11,206 nt of DNA from Phycisphaerales bacterium. GTDB taxonomy: Bacteria > Planctomycetota > Phycisphaerae > SM23-33. The stretch covers positions 1 through 11,206 of the forward strand of contig PMBX01000171.1 of NCBI GenBank assembly GCA_003153915.1, written 5' to 3'. Positions within the stretch are counted from its first letter, which is position 1. Each line of letters starts with the position of its first letter. This document shows positions 5,662-11,206 of this stretch, in pieces. The position numbers and the translations under genes are program-made. The notes below the pieces were generated by a model, which saw only the letters and a program-made list of their open reading frames with translations, did no database searches and was not told where the DNA came from.

Positions 5662-6678
5662 CTATCTCCTTCGCATCGAAAGGTAAGCGTCGATGCAGGC
5701 GTCGGCGTTTTCGATGGGGACATTGGGGGCAATGTGGTTGCCCACGGCAAAGAAGTACCCCGGACAGCCGCGCCCCAGGTCCATGCAACGCTGGACCTCC
5801 TTGTAGACATCATGGACCGTGCCGAAGGTGAGGATGCGGCAATCGGCGTTGCCCATGATTACGTGCGTCCGGCCATACGTGCGGCAGATGTAGGCAAGGT
5901 CCGTGGTGGGTTCGAAAATGAATCCGCCGGCCCCGGCGGCTACGAGGTCATCGACGTACTGCGTGTAGTTGCCGTCGGATGTAAACAGGACTTTTTTTCC
6001 GGCGTTGCGGGCGGTGGACCAGTATCGTTTGTAGTTGGGGAACACATACTTGCGGTAGAACTCCGGCGAGAAGATCCCCCCCGCCGTCCAGACCATGTCG
6101 TCGTGCGTGTGGAAGATGGGGATGTCCGTCATCGCCTGGGCCTCCACCCACTGCATCAGGTAGTCGGCCCAGCGGTTCAGCAAAGCACCGAATCTGTCAG
6201 AGTCGACCCCTGCCGCCAATAGCAGATTCTCCCAGCCAAATGCCGCAATGGCGAAACTGACCACCGAATTGTACGTGCCGTTGGGGATGACGTAATCGCC
6301 TTTGCGGGCCTTGTCGTACCATGCCTGGTATTCGGCGGCCTTGGCCTTCACGTCCAGCCGGCCGTATTCTTTGAAGGGATCAAGGGCGAAGATTTCCTCG
6401 GGGTCCGTAAACGGAGAGGGTTTGGGCAGGCGGTAATCACTGCCGTCGGCGGCGAAGACGGCGTGGCCCATGTCGGTCCATCTGCCGGGCTTGGGGGTCG
6501 TCGGTGAGTCCACGTTCCATAAGAAGTCGAAGTCCAGCAACTCCTCAAACCCCGCCTTGGGTTTTCCGTGCTTGCCCCGGAGATGCTCCAGCCATGGCGA
6601 GTGCATGGTGTACTGGGTGTGGGGAATCTCCGCGGGCATGTCCAGGTTGAAGGCGGCCCATCCGCGATCGTAGCTCAT
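5662..6678 (-). CDS. URO-D/MtaA-family protein C (uroporphyrinogen decarboxylase-like methyltransferase fold)
   Basis: The 338-residue product has the C-terminal half of a URO-D TIM barrel: GGIFSPEFYRKYVFPNYK (200-217), FTSDGNYTQYVDDLVAAGA (232-250), MGNADCRIL (275-283) and VGNHIAPNVPIENA (312-325). The superfamily contains HemE and the methylcobamide:CoM methyltransferases MtaA/MtbA. At the HxCG zinc-ligand position of MtaA this protein reads Thr233-Ser-Asp235-Gly, and the C-terminal Cys is replaced by an Asn-His stretch (GNHI). It is therefore probably neither a true HemE nor a classical CoM methyltransferase. The N-terminus (to about 130) is unlike the other two paralogues and was not recognised; the usual R-x-P-D-R-x-P start is absent. 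It is the last gene of the minus-strand group, 48 nt after paralogue B, with its own AAGGA site upstream of the ATG. Its substrate is unknown. Confidence 0.75.
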   Translation of the reverse strand: MSYDRGWAAFNLDMPAEIPHTQYTMHSPWLEHLRGKHGKPKAGFEELLDFDFLWNVDSPTTPKPGRWTDMGHAVFAADGSDYRLPKPSPFTDPEEIFALDPFKEYGRLDVKAKAAEYQAWYDKARKGDYVIPNGTYNSVVSFAIAAFGWENLLLAAGVDSDRFGALLNRWADYLMQWVEAQAMTDIPIFHTHDDMVWTAGGIFSPEFYRKYVFPNYKRYWSTARNAGKKVLFTSDGNYTQYVDDLVAAGAGGFIFEPTTDLAYICRTYGRTHVIMGNADCRILTFGTVHDVYKEVQRCMDLGRGCPGYFFAVGNHIAPNVPIENADACIDAYLSMRRR

Positions 6679-6726
6679 TTTGTGTCCTTATTGTTGTCCG
6701 TGTCCTCTATTCCATCGCCCCGCATG

Positions 6727-7881
6727 TCATGGGTTGGCGCACTTGGCGGCTTCTTCGATCATGGCGAGGAGGTTCTCTTCGGGCGTTTCCCGTCCCACCT
6801 GGTCGCCCGTTCCGACAATGACTCGCGGATTGCCCCGGAAGGCATCCAGGATTTCCCTCACCTCGCGACGGACATCGGTGGCTTTTCCGCGAATCAGGGT
6901 TTCGACCGTGTGGACATTTCCGTTCATCGTAGTGCGGCCGCGCAGGAGTCGCTCGACGGTTTTCAATCCCTCCAAGCCAACGACATCGCCGCCGGGTGGG
7001 CGCTCGAAGGGACAGACGCAATTGATGCCGATTTCGGCGAAGTCCGCCACCGTATCCATGCATCTGCCGTGAAAATGGACGTGCAGCAGCTTTCTATGCC
7101 GGTGGATTTCCTCGGCGACGGCGGCTATGACAGGCTTGTCCCACCGCCGCCACATCGCAGGACCAATCAGCGAGTTACAGCTCCAGGAACAACCGATCAC
7201 GAAACTCTCGAAGGGAGTTTTCTCGCACAACAAGCCGGCCTTGGCGACAATGTGGGCAATGTACTTGCCCCGCAGCGTGTCGAACACGTCGGGGTGCTCG
7301 ATGAAGTCGATGATCGCCACTTCCAAACCACCCTCTCGGCCGGACGCATAGAAATCGAAGAACGGCACGCCCAGCCACCCCTCCAACAGGTAACTCTCGC
7401 CGACTTCCTCCCACGCGCGGACCATCCCACGCGCGTCCATGCCGGATAAATCCGGCAAATGGGCGTCCTCGAAGGCCCCAAGGTCACGGGCGGGGTCCTT
7501 GATCGGCCGCTCGATCTCCCATGACGGCTCGTGGCGGTCTAACAGCGACGCGCTAGTCAGTTCACCGTGCGGCGTCCGCGTCACGCGGCGAATTTCCAGA
7601 CGGTCAGGGGTGACCCACCGCTCCTGCGAACGGCTGGTGACCTTGTCGTTGTGAATGTTTGGGAAGGCTATGCCCCAGCCCTCGCAGCCGAATTTCTCAA
7701 AGGTCGTCTTCAGCGCCAGGTGAAAGGGAACCTTGCGCTGGAACTCGATCATATCCACCCCCAGCAGCTTGGCCGGGTAGTAGTACCAGAACTCCGGAGC
7801 GACGGCAGGACGGTCGTTTGGCATGCCCCGATAGGCGTTAAGCATCCGCTGTTTACCCGTATATGGCTTCAGATCGGCCAT
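6727..7881 (-). CDS. URO-D/MtaA-family protein B (uroporphyrinogen decarboxylase-like methyltransferase fold)
   Basis: The 384-residue product starts with a typical URO-D N-terminus (KQRMLNAYRGMPNDRPAVAPEF, 10-31 in part). It has GCSWSCNSLIGPAMW (230-244), LLHVHFHGRCMDTVADFAE (265-283), MNGNVHTVETLIRG (319-332) and VGTGDQVGRETPEENLLAM (356-374), all in family order. At the HxCG zinc-ligand site it reads His269-Phe-His271-Gly, and the C-terminal Cys position is Thr/Gly/Asp. The family moves methyl groups between corrinoid proteins and thiols or folates, or decarboxylates porphyrinogens; which applies here is unknown. The ATG is preceded by GGAGG (7886-7890) and lies inside the 3' end of the upstream oxidoreductase gene (13-nt overlap), so translation is probably coupled. 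No corrinoid-binding partner gene is visible in the window. Confidence 0.8.
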   Translation of the reverse strand: MADLKPYTGKQRMLNAYRGMPNDRPAVAPEFWYYYPAKLLGVDMIEFQRKVPFHLALKTTFEKFGCEGWGIAFPNIHNDKVTSRSQERWVTPDRLEIRRVTRTPHGELTSASLLDRHEPSWEIERPIKDPARDLGAFEDAHLPDLSGMDARGMVRAWEEVGESYLLEGWLGVPFFDFYASGREGGLEVAIIDFIEHPDVFDTLRGKYIAHIVAKAGLLCEKTPFESFVIGCSWSCNSLIGPAMWRRWDKPVIAAVAEEIHRHRKLLHVHFHGRCMDTVADFAEIGINCVCPFERPPGGDVVGLEGLKTVERLLRGRTTMNGNVHTVETLIRGKATDVRREVREILDAFRGNPRVIVGTGDQVGRETPEENLLAMIEEAAKCANP

Positions 7882-8927
7882 TGGACCTCCACCGCCTGAT
7901 GCCCCTCGGCGCTGCGCTTGATGTGGGCGATGAGGTTATCCACCTCGTAACCGCCCAAGGGCGATTGGGCGCCCTGGCTACCTTGTTCGATGTTCTTGCA
8001 GAAGAAGCCCACCGCGCGGTCGAACGGAGAGACCGGCGAGTAGCGATACTCCGTCGCCACGCCCGTTGCGTTGTCGTAGTGAACCAGCAACGATGCCTTG
8101 GCATCGACCTGGTCCCAGGCGGAACTGAAGACCTCCAGCCGCCCGCCAACGCCGTTGATCTCCACCCGCTCGTCCCAGCCGTCACGAAGGAATCCTACTC
8201 GCGTCAGCGGATGCGCCAATGCCTCGAAACAGACCGTACCGTTGTCCGTCTCCATCAACGCCGTGGCCTGAAGGTCGCAGTCCATGCCCGCCGGGGTATG
8301 CATGGACGCAAAGAGCCTCCTGGGCCGGCCAAGGAAGAAAAGGACCAGGTCCAGAATATGGCTGCCGCCACAGACCAGGATCCCCCCGCCATACTTGCCC
8401 CGCACCACCGACACGGCGCCGGGTGGCGCGTGGAATATGCCCTTGGCCGGCGTGGCGGCCCAGAGGTTGCCCCAGCATTGATGGGCGCGGATGTGCGTGG
8501 AGATAATTCGTCCCAGCGAGGGCATTAGTTCCTTGGCCTTCTCCACTGCCGGGATGAAACGTTTCATGTAGGAGGTGTAGAGGATCGAGCCTTTGCGCTG
8601 AGCGGCCTGGACGATCGCCAGGGCGTCGTCGGCGTTTTCGGCGAGGGTCTTTTCGCAGATGACGGCCTTGCCTGCTTCTATGGCCGCCAGGCAGATGGCC
8701 TTGTGGACCGAGGACACCGTGGCGACTACCACCGCGGCGACCTGCTTGTCGGCGAGGATGTCCCGGTAGTCGGCGGTGTACTTGGCGGCGAACTGTTCCG
8801 CCCAAGGTCGTGCCACCGCCTCCGACAAATCGCAGACCCAGGCGACCTTGGCGCCGGCTTTTTTAAGCCCGGAAAAATGGAACCGCGAAATCCCACCGCA
8901 ACCTATCACACCGACCGTTACGCTCAT
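7869..8927 (-). CDS. Gfo/Idh/MocA-family NAD(P)-dependent oxidoreductase
   Basis: The 352-residue product is the normal family length. The N-terminal Rossmann fold shows VGVIGCGGISRFHFSGLKKA (5-24) with the GxGGxS dinucleotide loop, and CDLSE at 32-36 where the cofactor ribose is bound. VICEKTLAENADDA (89-102) is the conserved EKP-type segment with Lys93, Thr replacing the usual Pro. KYGGGILVCGGSHILDLVLF (178-197) is the second-domain motif with His190 and Asp193, the usual catalytic pair. These enzymes oxidise, reduce or epimerise sugars, inositols and related polyols in the cytoplasm. The ATG overlaps the stop of URO-D protein A (ATGA) and the gene overlaps URO-D protein B by 13 nt, so it is embedded between two URO-D paralogues. 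The substrate is not evident. Confidence 0.88.
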   Translation of the reverse strand: MSVTVGVIGCGGISRFHFSGLKKAGAKVAWVCDLSEAVARPWAEQFAAKYTADYRDILADKQVAAVVVATVSSVHKAICLAAIEAGKAVICEKTLAENADDALAIVQAAQRKGSILYTSYMKRFIPAVEKAKELMPSLGRIISTHIRAHQCWGNLWAATPAKGIFHAPPGAVSVVRGKYGGGILVCGGSHILDLVLFFLGRPRRLFASMHTPAGMDCDLQATALMETDNGTVCFEALAHPLTRVGFLRDGWDERVEINGVGGRLEVFSSAWDQVDAKASLLVHYDNATGVATEYRYSPVSPFDRAVGFFCKNIEQGSQGAQSPLGGYEVDNLIAHIKRSAEGHQAVEVQWPI

Positions 8928-9889
8928 CGTGACGCTCCTTGCGCGCCTCCCTGGGCGCGGTTGAACTCGCCAAAAACCTCCAGCATATACTCGTAGTTAG
9001 CCAGCGGCATCCCGGGAAACACCGTGTTGGAGGTGCTGAAGACATATCCGCCTCCCGGTGAGCCATGCCGCAGGCAATACTCCGCCGAACCGCGTATGGC
9101 TTCCTTGGGTCCGTCTTGCAACAGACTACATTGTACATTGCCCATCAACGCTAGTTTGCCGTGCGCACGACGCTTGACCTGTGCGATGTCCACCCCGGCC
9201 ATGGGATCGATGGACTGAAGGCAATCGGCGCCCAGGGCGATCAACTGGTCGAGGATGGGCATGATCTGGCCGTCGGTGTGAATGAAGGCGACGGCCCCTC
9301 GCTCCTTGACGTGCTCAATTTGGCGCGCCCAGTAAGGCGCGACAAACTCGGCGAATTGCCTCGGTGAGATAAACGGGCCAGCGTTGAAGGCCACGTCGTT
9401 GGGCATATAGACGAAATCGGCGCCCGCGTCGACCAACCGGTCGATGGTCCGCAGCGTCGTGGCACACTTGGCCTCGGCGGCTGCGTGGACCTTGGCGGGA
9501 TTCTCAATCAGGTCGATGGCGAACTGCTCCCAGTCGCTGACCGCCTCGATCGCCCACACTCCCCCGCCGGCCATTCCACCTATGAGAATGTCCCGCCCGA
9601 AGGCCTTCACCGCTGCGGCAACCCCGTCGGGATCACTCCAAGGCCAGAACACCGCCAGTGCGTCCCAATGGAACCGCTCGATGATCCTAGCGTAGATTTC
9701 CATGCAACGCGCAATGGCCCGGTCCTTATCCTGGGCGTTCATGCCCGCCCAACTGTTGCGGTCAGGGAATCGCAGGCCGAAGGCCTCCTGTTCCAATTCG
9801 AACATGGCCTCGAAATGCGGCGGGCGGTCCGGCTGCTCGAACCGCAGGGCCTTCAACATCCTCGCTCGTCCGTTGATCGCCCCGGTCAC
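8924..9889 (-). CDS. URO-D/MtaA-family protein A (uroporphyrinogen decarboxylase-like methyltransferase fold)
   Basis: The 321-residue product starts VTGAINGRARMLKALRFEQP and DRPP, the canonical N-terminus of non-HemE URO-D proteins. Later landmarks are GPFISPRQFAEFVAPYW (172-188), AFIHTDGQIMPILDQLIAL (201-219), ALMGNVQCSLLQDG (247-260) and FSTSNTVFPGMPLANY (284-299). Of the three paralogues it aligns best with MtaA (HICG...GNV), with His204-Thr-Asp206-Gly at the zinc site and Ser/Asn for the C-terminal Cys. The GTG at 9889 was chosen because it overlaps the upstream stop as GTGA and has GGGAGGG 9 nt ahead; the frame is also open to 9940, inside the SGNH gene. Its stop overlaps the next gene's ATG (ATGA). 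The reaction is probably transfer or removal of a small group, but this is inference. Confidence 0.8.
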   Translation of the reverse strand: MTGAINGRARMLKALRFEQPDRPPHFEAMFELEQEAFGLRFPDRNSWAGMNAQDKDRAIARCMEIYARIIERFHWDALAVFWPWSDPDGVAAAVKAFGRDILIGGMAGGGVWAIEAVSDWEQFAIDLIENPAKVHAAAEAKCATTLRTIDRLVDAGADFVYMPNDVAFNAGPFISPRQFAEFVAPYWARQIEHVKERGAVAFIHTDGQIMPILDQLIALGADCLQSIDPMAGVDIAQVKRRAHGKLALMGNVQCSLLQDGPKEAIRGSAEYCLRHGSPGGGYVFSTSNTVFPGMPLANYEYMLEVFGEFNRAQGGAQGASR

Positions 9890-10962
9890 GTTCGCGCGCC
9901 CTCCCACTTGCCAGGCCGGTGAAGGATAGCCTCGGCCCACAGTTCCGCCATCCGTCTCATCCCCTCTATATTGGGATGCACCGGATCGCCGCCGTAGTAT
10001 CGCTGCTTGTCGCGCGAGTAGGCGTCGAAAAAGTCCGGGCCGCGCGACAGGCCGCGGCGGGCGATGAGATCGTCAATCACACGGCAATAGGATGAAAGGA
10101 TCGCCTCGGCGCCGTCGGCGTAATCGTAACACGGTTTGGCCAGGAAGATCGCCTCCGGCTTGGCCCCGTGGCGATCCATCAGCAAGTCGATGATCGCCTC
10201 CAGGTCGGCGGCAACTTCGCCGGCGCAGCGGCGGCCTCGTTCGTCGTTGACGCCCAAATGGATCAACCAGACATCAGGCCGGAGCAACGCCATTCGCCGC
10301 TGCCAATTGTGGTCCTTCGTCATCAGCTCCAGATAACCGGAGGTTCTGTAACCACCCCAGCCCTCGTTAGCGATAAATACCGGCCTGGCTAGTTCCTCCG
10401 AAAGCAAATTATTAAGGTCCGTCATCCAGCTTTTCATGCAATGTGGCCTACTCATGTGTTGCGCGGTGGTCGGGCCAAATTGCGGAAAATTCCGCCCGTC
10501 GCGCGAGACGGCCTCTGGCGGTAAATCACCGGCCGAGAGGTTGCCGGTCTTGTCGAAACATTCACCATAGTAGCCTTCCGTGATGCTATCGCCAATGGCG
10601 GCAAAGATCGTCCCCACGCCGATCCGGCTACATTGGAATTGGCCGCGAGTTTTTCCATCCCGGTCTTTCGCGGCAGCGCCAAGGGTATACTCTCCCGGTG
10701 CAATCCCACGGAACACCACCGACTTCAATCCCCTTTTAAGCAATCTTTCCTCAACCGTGCCGCCTGGGCCGGAAAGCGAAAGCCCGATTTCCGCGATATC
10801 AGGGTCGCCAAAGTCGGCCGATATCTCCAGGTCACGGCAGGACTGGATATAAGGAATCGTGTAGGCGTCCTTGGCATCTGGAATTTCCAGGAACAAGACA
10901 CCCTCGTTTCGGCCGTGGCGAATAGTTCCCTCGCCAATCCTAAGCCCAAGTGGAAGTGTCAT
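9886..10962 (-). CDS. SGNH/GDSL-family hydrolase (esterase-like) with N-terminal beta-rich domain
   Basis: The 358-residue product has an N-terminal region of about 115 residues, probably a beta-sandwich (EYTLGAAAKDRDGKTRGQF near 91-109). The SGNH hydrolase domain follows. Block I is AIGDSITEGYYGE with nucleophile Ser126. Block II is NEGWGGYRTSG around 199-209. Block III is LGVND with Asn239. Block V is GDPVHPN with Asp326 and His329. The catalytic set is complete. The layout resembles CE2/CE3-type carbohydrate esterases, but acyl-ester or other ester substrates are equally possible. No signal peptide is seen, so it probably acts in the cytoplasm, perhaps deacylating a compound imported by the cell. 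The ATG at 10962 was chosen; the frame is open to a TTG at 11058 inside the upstream gene. That ATG has no good ribosome site of its own and may depend on a tiny upstream ORF. The stop overlaps the next start (GTGA). Confidence 0.85.
   Translation of the reverse strand: MTLPLGLRIGEGTIRHGRNEGVLFLEIPDAKDAYTIPYIQSCRDLEISADFGDPDIAEIGLSLSGPGGTVEERLLKRGLKSVVFRGIAPGEYTLGAAAKDRDGKTRGQFQCSRIGVGTIFAAIGDSITEGYYGECFDKTGNLSAGDLPPEAVSRDGRNFPQFGPTTAQHMSRPHCMKSWMTDLNNLLSEELARPVFIANEGWGGYRTSGYLELMTKDHNWQRRMALLRPDVWLIHLGVNDERGRRCAGEVAADLEAIIDLLMDRHGAKPEAIFLAKPCYDYADGAEAILSSYCRVIDDLIARRGLSRGPDFFDAYSRDKQRYYGGDPVHPNIEGMRRMAELWAEAILHRPGKWEGART
9899..9905 (-). promoter_or_regulatory. Ribosome binding site that decides the start of URO-D protein A
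   Basis: On the minus strand GGGAGGG lies 9 nt before the GTG at 9889-9887. This supports a 4-nt overlap with the SGNH hydrolase gene instead of the upstream in-frame GTG at 9940. Confidence 0.6.
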
Positions 10963-10995
10963 ACGGGTGTTCCCATCATTGGGTATGTTCCTTCT
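10959..10995 (-). promoter_or_regulatory. Ribosome binding site and six-codon upstream ORF before the SGNH hydrolase
   Basis: On the minus strand AGAAGGA (10995-10989) is followed after 9 nt by ATG ATG (10979-10974). This opens a frame for MMGTPV that stops at TGA (10961-10959). That TGA overlaps the hydrolase ATG at 10962 as ATGA. The ribosome site is ideally placed for the small ORF and too far (26 nt) for the hydrolase, so a termination-reinitiation arrangement is plausible. Chance cannot be excluded for an ORF this short. Confidence 0.35.
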
Positions 10996-11027
10996 CCGCG
11001 GAGGACCGTACCCGCGGTACAGGCGGG

Positions 11028-11206
11028 CTAAATCCTCGGCATTACGTTTCCGCCGCAAACCGGCAGATAGACGCCCGATACAAACGCCGCCAAGTCGCTT
11101 GCCAGGAAGGCGATGGCGTTGGCGACATCCTGGTCGTTGCCTCGATGGCGAAGGGGGATGCCCTTCTCGTAACCAGGCTGCCGTTCCGTTCCGGCCGCGC
11201 GGTACT
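11028..11206 (-). CDS. Short-chain dehydrogenase/reductase (SDR), 3' end only
   Basis: Only the last 58 residues and the TAG stop are in the window; the 5' part lies beyond the right edge. IPLRHRGNDQDVANAIAFL followed by ASDLAAFVSGVYLPVCGG is the classical SDR C-terminus (P-x-x-R-x-G, D-VA-x-A-x-x-FL-A-SD, G-x-x-x-x-V-x-GG), with Cys where Asp is usual in VDGG. SDR enzymes oxidise or reduce hydroxyl and keto groups with NAD(P). The gene ends 65 nt before the SGNH hydrolase start on the same strand and is probably in the same operon. The catalytic Tyr-x-x-x-Lys lies outside the window. Confidence 0.75.
   Translation of the reverse strand, partial: YRAAGTERQPGYEKGIPLRHRGNDQDVANAIAFLASDLAAFVSGVYLPVCGGNVMPRI

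Noticed and set aside
6568..7449. Plus-strand open frame of 293 codons opposite the URO-D B and C genes
   Set aside because: It has no recognisable motif and runs antisense to two genes with clear family motifs; long antisense frames are common in GC-rich DNA.
7863..8528. Plus-strand open frame of 221 codons opposite the Gfo/Idh gene
   Set aside because: It is antisense to a well-supported oxidoreductase and has low-complexity shadow-like composition.
5662..9889. Calling the URO-D proteins HemE (porphyrin synthesis)
   Set aside because: The HemE substrate-binding signatures were not seen, and there are three divergent copies among catabolic-type genes with no other haem gene.
9890..9940. 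Upstream GTG at 9940 for URO-D protein A
   Set aside because: It overlaps the SGNH gene by 55 nt without a ribosome site, whereas GTG 9889 has GGGAGGG and a 4-nt overlap.

Overview
The window is GC-rich bacterial DNA. It most resembles the Planctomycetota (Phycisphaerae-like) or a neighbouring PVC lineage such as Lentisphaerota. This rests on gene content: a GspK-like protein with a lamin-tail-like segment, a prepilin-type protein with a C-terminal H-Xn-DG motif, a DUF2723 membrane protein, and several uroporphyrinogen-decarboxylase-family paralogues next to a Gfo/Idh/MocA oxidoreductase. The taxonomic call is inference; there is no rRNA or other marker here.

Plus strand, 1-5433. A 5'-truncated GspK-like gene (2-1492) ends at a clean hairpin terminator. 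A 337-nt non-coding gap follows, holding a candidate sigma70-type promoter (1629-1655) and a GC-rich leader full of inverted repeats. It precedes a prepilin-type gene (1830-2597). A second structured gap (2598-2770) precedes a serine beta-lactamase/transpeptidase-fold protein, whose best ribosome binding site faces an ATT codon. That gene overlaps by four bases (GTGA) a DUF2723 membrane protein of the predicted GT-C glycosyltransferase type. The pseudopilin-system genes suggest export or surface assembly. The last two genes look like a translationally coupled pair.

Middle, 5434-5661. A tRNA-Ser(GCT) gene has its own promoter (TTGACC, 17 nt, TATAGT) and a strong hairpin in its 5' leader.

Minus strand, 11206-5662. 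The likely operon reads SDR oxidoreductase (3' end only), SGNH/GDSL hydrolase, URO-D-family protein A, Gfo/Idh/MocA oxidoreductase, URO-D-family protein B, URO-D-family protein C. Most junctions overlap by 4 to 13 nt. The three URO-D proteins differ from one another and none keeps the His-x-Cys...Cys zinc ligands known from MtaA/MtbA methyltransferases. Two oxidoreductases, an esterase-like hydrolase and three methyltransferase-like barrels suggest a cytoplasmic catabolic module for a small, possibly methylated, acylated or sugar-like compound. This cluster is the best candidate in the window for an undescribed pathway; its substrate cannot be read from the sequence.

No mobile element, CRISPR array, phage gene or replication origin was seen.
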